Positions 8,240 through 16,568 of a stretch of 64,000 nucleotides of DNA are shown here, in pieces. The stretch lies in assembly GCF_027568575.1 (NCBI RefSeq), contig NZ_JANUVP010000009.1; one strand, written 5' to 3'. Positions within the stretch are counted from its first letter, which is position 1. Each line of letters starts with the position of its first letter. Made by a program: the position numbers and the translations under genes. Under the pieces are notes generated by a model. That model had not been told where the DNA came from and did no database searches. It was given only the letters and a program-made list of their open reading frames with translations. Source of the stretch: Caldifermentibacillus hisashii (lineage in GTDB: Bacteria; Bacillota; Bacilli; Bacillales; Caldibacillaceae).

Positions 8240-8344
8240 GCTGTCCAAGTAAAGGAACTGACCCGGAATGCTGTATCTTGCCTACACTGGATATCGCAGA
8301 AACAAGATTGAGCAAGTTGGATGAGGTCAGACACCTTGGACAGC
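8240..8344. repeat. Fold-back element with nested inverted repeats
   Basis: GCTGTCCAAG (8240-8249) pairs exactly with CTTGGACAGC (8335-8344). Inside, CTGACC (8258-8263) pairs with GGTCAG (8325-8330) and ATCTTG (8275-8280) with CAAGAT (8303-8308). On the minus strand the arm is followed by a run of seven T, so it may end transcription of the MFS gene at 8403. The size and ends also resemble a transposase-less miniature element. The gap 8076-8402 holds no gene. Confidence 0.6.
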
Positions 8345-8402
8345 ATCTTTCTTTATAAGTATAAAAAGTACTAGAGAACAGCTTTTTCTGATAACTATAT
8401 GA

Positions 8403-9674
8403 TCAACGTACGGCATGTTTCTCCGGCTTAATGCCAAATAAACATACAAGGACACATAATACGGCCAAACCCCCTAATAAATAGAATATCAATATATTCG
8501 ATTTCTTCATTAATATGGCAATGATCGGAGGACCAAAGGCAACACCGATAAAGCGCATGGAACTATAAATGGATGAAATAGTGCCACGAAATTCCTCCTC
8601 AATTCCGGACGTAATGAGGGAATCAAGACAAGGTAAACTTATGCCAATTCCGATTCCGCCAATGACAAATAAACCAATAAGCAGCCAAAGACTTTCAAAA
8701 AAGCTTAAGACTACTGTGCTAATGGCTAATAAAACGAGTCCAATAAAGGTAACCCATTTCATCAAAGATTTATTTTCTTTAATGGCTTTCCCGGCAATAT
8801 AGGAGGCAATGCAAAGCGCACCTAACGGAAAGGCTAAAAAAAGACCCTTTTTAATATTGCCAATCCCGTATTTTGACTCCAATACAGAGGAGAGATAGAA
8901 AAGGACGCCAAATAAAATGAACATTAAAATACCACCTATAAAAAAGATGGATTTTAGCCAGCGACGATTATGTTTGTATATTTTTTTCGTTTTCCGTAAA
9001 AATTCATTTAAGTTGGGTCCTTCTTCTATTTTTGGACTTTTCACTAAAAATACCATCATTAAAATCGAAATTGTACAAAAAACGGGTATGGAAAAAAACG
9101 GTAAAAACCAAATTACACTGGCAAATACAGCTCCAAGGATTGGACTTAACACCTTTCCTAACGTATTGGCCGTTTCAATAATCCCAAGGGAGGAACTGAC
9201 TTTATCTTCTGAATGAAACATATCGCCAATAAGTGGAAGAACAATCGGGAAAGCTCCGGCTGCACCAATTCCTTGTAAAGTTCTCCCAATCAAAATAAGC
9301 CAATAAGCATTTTGCAACTGCCAAGCTGTAAACGCGGAAATCACACCGCCGATTGCCGCTAACAGAAGGCTGGGAATAATCACTCTCTTTCTGCCCCAAC
9401 GATCTGATAAATATCCCACAATCGGAATAAAAATAATGGCGACAACCGAATAGACAGTGATGATCAAACTGGATTGGAAAGGTGTAATATCCAGTTCTTT
9501 TTCCATTGTTGGGAGAACAGGAATTAACATGGAATTGCCTAAAGTCATTACTAGCGGTATAGAGGCAATGGATACAACAGCCCACCGCTTATCTTCCAGT
9601 TTTTTTTCTTTCTTCTTTTTCTTACGTTCTTCCTCGGAAACGTATTTTTCCCATAGGGTACCGGTATACTCCAT
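8403..9674 (-). CDS. Major facilitator superfamily exporter, drug:H+ antiporter type
   Basis: About 423 residues with 12 predicted membrane helices. A lysine-rich cytoplasmic N-terminus is followed by GNSMLIPVLPTMEKEL in helix 1 and the MFS motif A GYLSDRWGRKR between helices 2 and 3. It resembles 12-helix DHA1 exporters such as Bacillus YmfD. The frame can start at 9680, but GGAG at 9685-9682 is only 1 nt from that ATG and 7 nt from the ATG at 9674, which is preferred. Cargo is unknown. No regulator gene is adjacent. Confidence 0.85.
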   Translation of the reverse strand: MEYTGTLWEKYVSEEERKKKKKEKKLEDKRWAVVSIASIPLVMTLGNSMLIPVLPTMEKELDITPFQSSLIITVYSVVAIIFIPIVGYLSDRWGRKRVIIPSLLLAAIGGVISAFTAWQLQNAYWLILIGRTLQGIGAAGAFPIVLPLIGDMFHSEDKVSSSLGIIETANTLGKVLSPILGAVFASVIWFLPFFSIPVFCTISILMMVFLVKSPKIEEGPNLNEFLRKTKKIYKHNRRWLKSIFFIGGILMFILFGVLFYLSSVLESKYGIGNIKKGLFLAFPLGALCIASYIAGKAIKENKSLMKWVTFIGLVLLAISTVVLSFFESLWLLIGLFVIGGIGIGISLPCLDSLITSGIEEEFRGTISSIYSSMRFIGVAFGPPIIAILMKKSNILIFYLLGGLAVLCVLVCLFGIKPEKHAVR

Positions 9675-9992
9675 TCTCATTCTCCATTTCTGAAAGATGT
9701 GATGACTATATTATTTGTAGAAAACATATAAAAAAAGATGGTAAAACAAGTAAAAACAATGGGGGATTGCTTAGCAGATAAAGATGAAAACAGTTGTTTG
9801 GCCAAATTGTTTTCGGACAAGCTTTTGAATCCTAAACTTAAGCATTGACACGTTTTAAAAATGAATCGTAAAAAATAACAACATTTACATGAAAACTGTT
9901 CTTATCTTGACACAATATTGTTAAAAAATGAAAATCTAAGAACGTGTGAATTTTTTATAATAAAGGTAGAACAAATATTGGAGGGAATCCTG

Positions 9993-10298
9993 ATGAATGT
10001 CAAGGATAGAATATATGAAGAATTAAAGTATGTATTCGATCCGGAAATCGGAGTGAATATCGTTGATTTAGGGTTAGTATATGATGTGGAAGTAACTGAA
10101 GATGGAATTGCCCGTATTTCGTTAACTTTTACAACAGATGATATAAAACAGCAAGAAAGGCTTTGCGCCGGAGTGAAATTTGCCGTAAGTTCCCTTGGTG
10201 TCATGAAAGATGTTGAAATTATCAAAAAAGAAACCGTAAAATGGACGACGCAAATGATGAATGAAGAACTTAAAAAAGAATTAATTGGTATTAATTAA
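9993..10298 (+). CDS. MIP18/DUF59 family metal-sulfur cluster assembly factor (SufT-like)
   Basis: 101 residues; FDPEIGVNIVDLGLVYDVEV is the DUF59 signature. Relatives (SufT, PaaD, eukaryotic MIP18) help mature or deliver Fe-S clusters. The ATG at 9993 has GGAGGGA at 9980-9985, which overrides the longer open frame from 9918. A TATAAT at 9956-9961 is a likely -10. The 311-bp gap before the gene is AT-rich, with a palindromic TTTGGCCAAA near 9816 and no other gene. No suf genes are adjacent. Confidence 0.85.
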   Translation: MNVKDRIYEELKYVFDPEIGVNIVDLGLVYDVEVTEDGIARISLTFTTDDIKQQERLCAGVKFAVSSLGVMKDVEIIKKETVKWTTQMMNEELKKELIGIN

Positions 10299-10310
10299 CT
10301 CGACTGTCCG

Positions 10311-10343
10311 GGATCACTGAGAATTCAGCTGATCCTTTTCTCT
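10311..10343 (+). terminator. Intrinsic terminator after the DUF59 gene
   Basis: GGATCA (10311-10316) pairs with TGATCC (10330-10335), continued by CTGA/TCAG inside with one bulged C. TTTTCTCTTT follows. Confidence 0.75.
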
Positions 10344-10402
10344 TTATTACTATTGATTTAACGAGCATTCACTCCTATAATGAAGTGGAAGGAGTGATTG
10401 AG

Positions 10403-10612
10403 ATGATTCATAAAGATTGGACAGAACGGAAAACACTGAAAAAAGTAAAATGTGTACATACAAATGCAAAAAAATATATGGTGAATCATATGTTGACAGA
10501 AGAAAAAGTGTATGATGTCAAAAATGAAACAGAAGAATTTTATTTTCTTATTGATAACTCCGGAAGAATCGGCGGCTACTATAAAGATTACTTTGTTGAA
10601 GTAAATGATTGA
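10403..10612 (+). CDS. Small conserved Bacillaceae protein (DUF6501-like)
   Basis: 69 residues: MIHKDWTERKTLKKVKC..., ending GGYYKDYFVEVND. It has the look of the small cytosolic DUF6501 family: an N-terminal basic strand, KVKCVHTNAKKY, and a C-terminal GRIGGYYKDYF. Function is unknown. AAGGAG at 10389-10394, 8 bp before the ATG at 10403, decides the start against a GTG at 10385. It is enclosed by terminators and so transcribed alone. Confidence 0.7.
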   Translation: MIHKDWTERKTLKKVKCVHTNAKKYMVNHMLTEEKVYDVKNETEEFYFLIDNSGRIGGYYKDYFVEVND

Positions 10613-10645
10613 AATTCCTGACTTTTTCAGGGATTTTTATTTTTT
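10612..10645 (+). terminator. Intrinsic terminator after the DUF6501-like gene
   Basis: AAATTCCTGA (10612-10621) pairs with TCAGGGATTT (10628-10637) with one wobble, followed by TTATTTTTT. It overlaps the stop codon. Confidence 0.75.
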
Positions 10646-10723
10646 ACGATTGATATCGTTATGATGAGGAAATCCAAGTGCACCAAATTCTTTACCATGA
10701 AGACAATATAGGAGGGATCTACA

Positions 10724-12169
10724 TTGTTCATCTATAGAGAGGTTGAAATAAGGAAAGCAGATGAAACAGCTGCACAAAACGGATTATCCGGCAATGCCTT
10801 GATGGAAACAGCAGGCAGAAGTTTGTTTGTACGAATAAAAGAAATCCTAAATAAAAACAGCAGAATCTTAATATTAAGCGGACGTGGCAATAATGGCGGT
10901 GATGGCATTGTTCTTGCCAGATATTTAAACCAATGGGGATATAATGTTGATCTCGTTTTTCCATTTGGTGAACCAAAGTCTGATTCAGCAAGCGAACATT
11001 TTCGGTATTATAAAAGTTTGGGTTATTCTTGGTCAACAAGTATTGGTGATGGTCCGTATGATGTTATCATTGATGCTCTTCTCGGTGTCGGAACACGGCT
11101 ACCGTTAAATCAATCGTATCAGGATCTGCTCAAGTGGTGTAATCAGCAACATGCGCTAAAAATAGCCATTGATTTACCAACCGGGGTTTTGGCTGATCGT
11201 GGTGAGGCAGATATTGCTTTTCACGCTGATTACACATTTTCATTACACGGCTTCAAGCCTTCTACTTTTCTCCTGCCGTCCAGTACATATTTCGGACAAC
11301 CGGAAAGCATTGATATTGGTTTACCACATGATGCAAAATGGAAAATCTGGTCGGAGAAAGATGTAAAGCGGACGATGAAAAAGCGGGGAAGCAATTCACA
11401 TAAAGGAACATTTGGAACCGGTTTATTAGTGGCAGGGACTGATGAAATGCCCGGGAGTGCCATGCTTGCAGGTTTAGGGGCGATGAAAATAGGTATCGGG
11501 AAACTGGTCATTGCAACAACTCCTTATGCAGCAAGTATTATTGCTACGCGCCTACCGGAAGCGACTTATTTACACGATGGATTAAATAAATTAGCTGTCG
11601 GGACATTTCCTGACGGGATTAGAGCGATGGCAATCGGCCCCGGTTTGACAGATGAAAAATTAATTGATCAAGTGTTGGAAAATGTTTGGGAAAAAGAGAT
11701 TCCCCTCGTTATAGATGCAGGTGCTTTAGGAAAACGAGAATTTGCTCCAAGGAAAGCCCCTATCATTATTACACCACATCCGGGTGAATTTAGTCGTCTC
11801 ACCGGTCTCAGTGTAAAAGAAATCGAAGCGAATCGATTAGAAATAAGTAGTCAATTTGCCCTTCAAAAAAATGTGATTGTTGTATTAAAAGGGGCGAATA
11901 CGGTCATTGCTTTTCCAAATGGCACTGGATTTATCAATCGGACAGGGAATGCGGCTTTAGCAAAAGGAGGTTCCGGTGATACATTAACGGGAATGATACT
12001 CGGACTCATTTGCAGCGAAAGCGACATAACGAGTGCAATTGCCAATGCTGTCTATCTGCATGGTTTGTGTGCCGATGAACTTGTAAAAGAACAAAATGAA
12101 AGATCGATTGTTGCCGGGGATATAACGAATGTTTTAGGGAGAGTTATGAATAGGCTAATAACTGATTAA
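10724..12169 (+). CDS. nnr: Bifunctional NAD(P)HX epimerase / ADP-dependent NAD(P)HX dehydratase
   Basis: 481 residues with two domains. The N-terminal YjeF_N epimerase (residues about 1-210) has GRGNNGGDG in the dinucleotide-binding loop. The C-terminal ribokinase-like dehydratase (about 220-481) has SHKGTFGTGLLVAG, ITPHPGEFSRL and the nucleotide motif KGGSGDTLTG. The enzyme repairs hydrated NADH and NADPH in the cytosol. The start is a TTG at 10724 with GGAGGG at 10711-10716. In many bacteria the two activities are fused, as here. Two fluoride channel genes follow closely; the first begins 20 bp after the stop and is probably co-transcribed. Confidence 0.93.
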   Translation: MFIYREVEIRKADETAAQNGLSGNALMETAGRSLFVRIKEILNKNSRILILSGRGNNGGDGIVLARYLNQWGYNVDLVFPFGEPKSDSASEHFRYYKSLGYSWSTSIGDGPYDVIIDALLGVGTRLPLNQSYQDLLKWCNQQHALKIAIDLPTGVLADRGEADIAFHADYTFSLHGFKPSTFLLPSSTYFGQPESIDIGLPHDAKWKIWSEKDVKRTMKKRGSNSHKGTFGTGLLVAGTDEMPGSAMLAGLGAMKIGIGKLVIATTPYAASIIATRLPEATYLHDGLNKLAVGTFPDGIRAMAIGPGLTDEKLIDQVLENVWEKEIPLVIDAGALGKREFAPRKAPIIITPHPGEFSRLTGLSVKEIEANRLEISSQFALQKNVIVVLKGANTVIAFPNGTGFINRTGNAALAKGGSGDTLTGMILGLICSESDITSAIANAVYLHGLCADELVKEQNERSIVAGDITNVLGRVMNRLITD

Positions 12170-12188
12170 TTATTTTTGAGGTGTGATT

Positions 12189-12590
12189 ATGTGGATTTAT
12201 GTTGGCTTGGGCGGGATAATCGGTAGTTTGTTACGATATGTTGTGACTGTTTTAACTGTTAACTTTACTTACTATCATTTCCCGCTTCCAACTTTTATTG
12301 TAAACGTAATTGGTTCTTTCCTGCTTGGATTTTTATCAAGTTACTTTTTGGAACAAGAATTTCACCAAAGGAAAATGTATGCGGCGATAACAACGGGTGT
12401 TATTGGTTCGTTTACCACCTTTTCAACATTTACTAATGAAATTGTCCGATTCATTCGCAATGCAAACTATACAATCGGAATGATTTATTTGTTCTTATCC
12501 ATTCTCCTCGGCTTAAGTTTCTCTTATCTCGGTATGAGCATGGGAAGAAAATGGAGCAAAAATGAAAAAGTTAAGAATAGGCAGGAATAA
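12189..12590 (+). CDS. crcB1: Fluoride channel subunit CrcB/FluC, first copy
   Basis: 133 residues with four membrane helices. GGIIGSLLRY near the N-terminus and TTGVIGSFTTFSTFTNE (Phe-box and the GxxxTxSTF motif) are the Fluc signature. FluC forms dual-topology dimers that export fluoride passively. GAGG at 12178-12181 is 7 bp from the ATG at 12189, favoured over a GTG at 12183. The paralogue 4 bp downstream suggests a heterodimer of two oppositely oriented subunits, as in other Firmicutes. I see no fluoride riboswitch upstream of this gene or of nnr. Confidence 0.93.
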   Translation: MWIYVGLGGIIGSLLRYVVTVLTVNFTYYHFPLPTFIVNVIGSFLLGFLSSYFLEQEFHQRKMYAAITTGVIGSFTTFSTFTNEIVRFIRNANYTIGMIYLFLSILLGLSFSYLGMSMGRKWSKNEKVKNRQE

Positions 12591-12593
12591 AGA

Positions 12594-12947
12594 ATGGAAG
12601 TATTACTAATAGCCATTGGCGGTTTTTTCGGGGCTATAAGTCGATATTATATTAGTGAAAAATGGAATAGGAAATTTGGCTTTTTACCTTATGGGACCTT
12701 ATTTGTTAATCTTTTCGGGTCTTTCCTATTAGGATTGATTATTGGTTTTGATACCAACCAATATATTTATTCACTTTTGGGTATTGGTTTTCTTGGCGCA
12801 TTCACAACTTTTTCGACATTTATCGTTGAATTAATCGGCTTACAGGAAGCAAATAAAACGAAAGGCATGATTGTTTATTTAATAATAAGTATTATTTTTG
12901 GTTTCGTGTTTGCTTTGGTTGGAGTGATTATTGGGAGCCGGGTATAA
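12594..12947 (+). CDS. crcB2: Fluoride channel subunit CrcB/FluC, second copy
   Basis: 117 residues with four membrane helices. GGFFGAISRYYISE and GFLGAFTTFSTFIVE carry the Fluc motifs. It starts 4 bp after crcB1 stops, so translation is probably coupled and the two proteins should assemble as a heterodimer. The ribosome site is weak (AGGAATAAAG), consistent with coupling. Confidence 0.93.
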   Translation: MEVLLIAIGGFFGAISRYYISEKWNRKFGFLPYGTLFVNLFGSFLLGLIIGFDTNQYIYSLLGIGFLGAFTTFSTFIVELIGLQEANKTKGMIVYLIISIIFGFVFALVGVIIGSRV

Positions 12948-12958
12948 TACATAGTAAA

Positions 12959-13000
12959 AAAGGGCGTAAATCAAAAAGATCGATTTTGCCCTTTAACTTT
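12959..13000. terminator. Bidirectional terminator between crcB2 and bioY
   Basis: AAAGGGC (12959-12965) pairs with GCCCTTT (12988-12994), extended inside by AAATC/GATTT. A and T runs flank it on both sides and serve both convergent genes. Confidence 0.7.
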
Positions 13001-13001
13001 A

Positions 13002-13598
13002 TTATTGAATGGTCGTTGTTGTTTCAATCGTTGTGTCATGTTTTTTACCGGTTGGAAGTAATTTTGCATGAAATAATTGTTTGCGAACCGTAATACCAAT
13101 TAGTGAAGCTAAATAAGCTTTTACCAATCCGACTACAATAAACGGGATAAAAGCAGTCGTAAAAGCTACCGTCCATGATACATCTGCAGAAATTTTGTAC
13201 CATGCAGTTCCAAAAGCTAAGGTCACAAACATACCAACTGTATTAGCTATCATTGCCGTCATGATCCGGAATGACGTTTTTTCCAATATATAACCGGTAA
13301 TAAATGCTGTTGGGATAAATCCAACAATGAATCCCCCGGTCGGACCGAATAAAACAGAAACACCTGATGATAAGTTTGAATAAACAGGAATACCGATTGC
13401 GCCCATTAAACAATATAGAATCACTGCGTATGTACCATATTTTGAGCCAAGTATCGTTGCTGCCAGACCAATCGCCAAAGTTTGACCGGTAATCGGTATG
13501 ATCGGAAGCGGAATCGTAACTTGAGCCAAAATTCCGATCAAACTTGCGAATAACGCGACAACAATCATCATTTTTAATCGGTTATGTTGCGTTTGCAT
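13002..13598 (-). CDS. bioY: Biotin transporter substrate-binding component BioY
   Basis: 198 residues, six hydrophobic segments. Family motifs include IPLPIIPITGQTLA near residue 30 and the glycine-rich GPTGGFIVGF near residue 90. BioY is the S-component of an ECF transporter and binds biotin in the membrane. No ecf ATPase genes are adjacent, so it would use the shared module elsewhere or act alone. A BirA-type operator sits between its promoter and the ATG, so it should be repressed by biotin. GGGGGAG precedes the start on the minus strand. Confidence 0.95.
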   Translation of the reverse strand: MQTQHNRLKMMIVVALFASLIGILAQVTIPLPIIPITGQTLAIGLAATILGSKYGTYAVILYCLMGAIGIPVYSNLSSGVSVLFGPTGGFIVGFIPTAFITGYILEKTSFRIMTAMIANTVGMFVTLAFGTAWYKISADVSWTVAFTTAFIPFIVVGLVKAYLASLIGITVRKQLFHAKLLPTGKKHDTTIETTTTIQ

Positions 13599-13622
13599 AA
13601 GTTTCTCCCCCTTTATCTTAAA

Positions 13623-13652
13623 TAGTTAACAAAAATACGAAAAAGTTAACTA
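13623..13652. promoter_or_regulatory. BirA operator of bioY
   Basis: TAGTTAAC (13623-13630), 14 bp, GTTAACTA (13645-13652): a perfect dyad of the form bound by biotin-protein ligase/repressor BirA in Firmicutes. It lies just downstream of the -10 box, over the expected transcription start. Confidence 0.9.
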
Positions 13653-13658
13653 AAATCT

Positions 13659-13687
13659 ATTATAATGACCATTAGCTGATTGTTCAA
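13659..13687 (-). promoter_or_regulatory. Sigma-A promoter of bioY
   Basis: On the minus strand TTGAAC (13687-13682) and TATAAT (13664-13659) with a 17-bp spacer. The -35 overlaps the last codons of the small upstream gene. Confidence 0.75.
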
Positions 13688-13914
13688 TAGAAAATTCCCA
13701 ATGTGGCGGAATTTTTAACTTGAGAAGGGAGCTTTCCTAATGAGGCGAGCTCCCTAACTTTATTAACCCTCTGTTTTTTTCCTATATCTGTATTATTTCC
13801 TGTTGTTGCCTCATATCCGACTCGATAGTGGCCCTTTTTAGATGTTTTTAAGGCTTCCGGCATTTTATATTGATCGATGTTTTCTTGAAATTGTCTGGAA
13901 GCATGTGTTTTCAT
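13684..13914 (-). CDS. Small hypothetical protein upstream of bioY
   Basis: 76 residues, basic, no membrane segment or signal (MKTHASRQFQENIDQYKMPE...SATLGIFY). I do not recognise it. GAGGTG upstream is 8 bp from the ATG at 13914 and only 2 bp from another at 13920, so the shorter form is preferred. Codon use looks like that of its neighbours. Its stop lies within the bioY promoter, so read-through into bioY is possible, but bioY has its own start signals. A good ribosome site and lack of competing frames support a real gene. Confidence 0.55.
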   Translation of the reverse strand: MKTHASRQFQENIDQYKMPEALKTSKKGHYRVGYEATTGNNTDIGKKQRVNKVRELASLGKLPSQVKNSATLGIFY

Positions 13915-14068
13915 GATCATCCCACCTCTTTTAGGAAATTCCTATTTAGTTTGTCCATTTCAAAATAAATCAGTTTGACAAAATTATGGTTAAACGTTCT
14001 GCCTAAAAACAGAATGACTTTTTCATTAATACGCAAACTAACTTTAACTTTGGAAAGGGGTGAAGTTG

Positions 14069-14245
14069 ATGGATTATAAGGAATCGAGTAAATTGGCTGG
14101 TAAATACTACGATCCAAGTATGCGCGGGATGGAACATAAAGACCAGTTGACTGAAGGTTTAAGCATTACGCATGAACAAGCAACCGACAATTATATGGAA
14201 GGCACGGTTGATCAACATGTTGTCGAGCAAAACGGAAATAATTAA
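14069..14245 (+). CDS. yozQ: YozQ-like small protein (DUF4025)
   Basis: 58 residues. The core LAGKYYDP...TEGLSITHEQATDNYMEGTVD matches the DUF4025/YozQ pattern of small hydrophilic Bacillus proteins of unknown function. AAAGGGG is 8 bp before the ATG at 14069; a GTG at 14060 in the same frame falls in the ribosome site. It has its own terminator. Assigned by family resemblance only. Confidence 0.7.
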   Translation: MDYKESSKLAGKYYDPSMRGMEHKDQLTEGLSITHEQATDNYMEGTVDQHVVEQNGNN

Positions 14246-14260
14246 TTTCTCACAATTAGT

Positions 14261-14302
14261 AAAGGAGCAGTCCATTTAGTCAATGGATGCTCCTTTTATT
14301 TT
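14261..14302 (+). terminator. Intrinsic terminator after the yozQ-like gene
   Basis: AAAGGAGCA plus TCCATT (14261-14276, one bulged G) pair with AATGGA plus TGCTCCTTT (14282-14296), then TTATTTT. Confidence 0.85.
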
Positions 14303-14540
14303 AATATCCTAAAAGAACCGTTTAAACTACCCACAATGTATGTGGAGCATGCTTCACGGGAATGAAAAAATAAGTGCTATAATCCATAATGTTGTTCATT
14401 TAATCTTGCTCCCTATCAGGATAGTTTAATTAGTGTTAGTGATTTATCTTTGACATATTCTTAAAATTAATTTATGATTCTTATATAATTTATTTCTAAT
14501 TCGAGATATTTGAAATAGAAATTTGAAAAGGGAGAGGACA

Positions 14541-14817
14541 ATGGGAAATTTTCATTAGCCACCAAATTTATATATCGGTGAAGTTACCATTAAAGTGGAG
14601 AATTTACAAAGATCAATCGAATTTTATACAACCATTATCGGCTTAAAAGTTCTTACTCAAACCGGTGAGCAAGCAATCTTGACGACAGATGGAAAAAGAC
14701 CAATACTTAATTTATACGTACCAAAAGGTGTTGTAAAAAAGAATAGAAGAACATCCGGCTTATACAGACTATTTAACAAAAGACCCGTCCGGTAATCAAA
14801 TTAAATTGGTTTTATAA
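14541..14817 (+). pseudogene. Decayed ring-cleavage dioxygenase / glyoxalase-fold gene (CatE-like)
   Basis: After a good ribosome site (GGGAGAGG) and ATG at 14541, codon 6 is a stop (MGNFH*). The frame then continues as a VOC-fold N-terminus: YIGEVTIKVENLQRSIEFYT, TTDGKRPIL, PKGVV and RRTSGLY, which match the start of CatE-type extradiol dioxygenases of about 280 residues. After a frameshift near 14740 the last 15 codons read YLTKDPSGNQIKLVL, the expected C-terminus. So about 200 residues are missing internally in addition to the stop. A VOC parentage is clear; the exact enzyme is inferred. Confidence 0.8.
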
Positions 14818-14918
14818 ATTGGAAAAAGCTGTGACAAAATGGTTCAAAAACATTTTGGCATGAAAAGATTCAGCCTTAGTGTTGACCATTTGTACAGCTT
14901 ATTTTCCGAACCTCAATG

Positions 14919-15371
14919 TTAATTGACAACAATATAAGCAATCATCGGTCCGTTCTTTGTGTAATCAAGATGACTGATACACACTAAGCGATACGTTCCT
15001 TCGTTTTCAAATTGAAGTGGAACCACCGTCTCTTTTCCTTTTTCTACCGTTCCTTGGATATCCGTTCCTTCAATGATAAAAGGATGTTCATTTCCATTGA
15101 CACCATAAATTTTTAGCAGCGCTTTTTCACCCTTTTTCAAAAAAATTGTCCCCGGGTCAAACCGATAAGCTTCGATTTCCTTCCCGTCCGCTGTCTTTGT
15201 GGTAAATTCACCGGTTACCATATGAATTTCTCGGATGTTCTCGTTAGCCGTTTCCGTTGCTGATATCATTTTTGCTTGGAAAGAGTACCAGATGAATGCG
15301 GAAATGATAAATATTCCGACTAAGAAAATTTTCCTGATCCGCTTACCATGTATAACAGAAAAATGACTCAT
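14919..15371 (-). CDS. Membrane-anchored cupredoxin-domain protein
   Basis: 150 residues. A basic N-terminus and one hydrophobic helix (about 14-32) anchor or export it. The rest is a cupredoxin-like beta fold: DPGTIFLKKGEKALLKI, EHPFII with a possible Cu His, and LVCISHLDYTKNGPM with the Cys-His-Met spacing of a type 1 copper site. It probably binds copper outside the membrane for electron transfer or copper handling. No oxidase genes are adjacent, so the partner is unknown. Confidence 0.75.
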   Translation of the reverse strand: MSHFSVIHGKRIRKIFLVGIFIISAFIWYSFQAKMISATETANENIREIHMVTGEFTTKTADGKEIEAYRFDPGTIFLKKGEKALLKIYGVNGNEHPFIIEGTDIQGTVEKGKETVVPLQFENEGTYRLVCISHLDYTKNGPMIAYIVVN

Positions 15372-15470
15372 CCAATTTCCCCCCTTTGGCTTGTCTTTTA
15401 TAACATATGCATCTTTGACATAGGTCTTATCTAATATTTTATTTCACTGAAAAATTTCTTTCGGTATCTG

Positions 15471-16568
15471 CTATAATTGTTCGATAATCAATTGAGAAGA
15501 GTTCACGGGATCTTTATTTCTTTCATAGCGGTATATATTTTCATAGTAGCCGCTGATTAAATTAGGTGATTCAACAAAACTCATGATTAAATCATCAAGG
15601 TGATTCTGTTTTTTCCATCCGGTCGCATTATGAACCAATTTTTGAATTTGTAATTCTTCAAAGTTAATTTCTTCTTGCCCCGGTAAATGATCATAGATAA
15701 AAATGGGGATTTGTTTATGAAGACACTCGGTGATGGTTACACCCCCCGGTTTTGTGATAATAAGATCGGCAAAATTATAAATACAGTCCATCATTTTTCG
15801 GGAACGAATAAAAGGAATAGGAATCAGATGAGAACGGTTAAATTTTATTAATTGCTGATACAATGCCTTGTTTTTTCCACATAAAATGAAAAATTGTAAT
15901 TCTTTCCGAAAAGGGAGATGTTTGATTAAATCATGCATGTTCCCTGTACCCATACTGCCACCTGAAATAAGAACATGAATTCGTTTCTTCGGTGGCTCCG
16001 GAATAAGCGGCTTTTTTTGCAATAAAGGATGAAGTGGAATTCCGGTCATATAAATTTGTTCAGGTTTAATTCCCATGGTCAATAAATAGTTTTTCATCCG
16101 GTAGGTAGAAACAAAATGGACGTCAATATTCTTCGTACCCCATCCTTTATGAATGAAAAAATCGGTATAGACATTCAGAACCGGTTTGTCAAATTTCCCT
16201 TCCTGTTTTAGTTTTGACAATATGCGGGAAGGCAGGGCATGGGTACAAATGACACAATCGGGCTTTCTTTCGTACAATAAAAGTTCCAACTGTTTTTCGA
16301 AAAACAATTCATATAAATAGATGTCCCTTTTTCTGTCTTTTACAACCATCCTTTTATATAAGGTACTGTAACTGGTAGGGAAGTGATGAATCCACTTTAA
16401 ATAAAATTGGGAGATCACTTGTTCGATCCGGCCGTAACTATAAGAGAAAAGATCAATTTTTTCGCATTCGACACCGGGCATCGATTCGAATTGAGCTATT
16501 AATGCATCCGCTGCCTGGTGATGGCCGGATGGAATTTGTAAAAAGGGAAGAAAAAGGATTCTTTTCAA
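15471..16568 (-). CDS. ykoN: MGDG-synthase-like glycosyltransferase (YkoN type)
   Basis: 365 residues. The N-terminus PFLQIPSGHHQAADAL matches the Gly-His motif of MGDG-synthase-type GT28 enzymes. GGSMGTGNM near residue 207 and KPGGVTITE near residue 277 form the UDP-sugar site. It probably transfers a sugar to a lipid or other acceptor at the membrane. The start is TTG 16568, overlapping the previous stop as TTGA, with AAGGAG 9 bp upstream. Together with the YkoP-like gene this reproduces the ykoN-ykoP pair of B. subtilis. Acceptor is unknown. Confidence 0.75.
   Translation of the reverse strand: MKRILFLPFLQIPSGHHQAADALIAQFESMPGVECEKIDLFSYSYGRIEQVISQFYLKWIHHFPTSYSTLYKRMVVKDRKRDIYLYELFFEKQLELLLYERKPDCVICTHALPSRILSKLKQEGKFDKPVLNVYTDFFIHKGWGTKNIDVHFVSTYRMKNYLLTMGIKPEQIYMTGIPLHPLLQKKPLIPEPPKKRIHVLISGGSMGTGNMHDLIKHLPFRKELQFFILCGKNKALYQQLIKFNRSHLIPIPFIRSRKMMDCIYNFADLIITKPGGVTITECLHKQIPIFIYDHLPGQEEINFEELQIQKLVHNATGWKKQNHLDDLIMSFVESPNLISGYYENIYRYERNKDPVNSSQLIIEQL

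Noticed and set aside
10640..12188. Fluoride riboswitch for the crcB genes
   Set aside because: I looked upstream of nnr and crcB1 and found no crcB-motif core.
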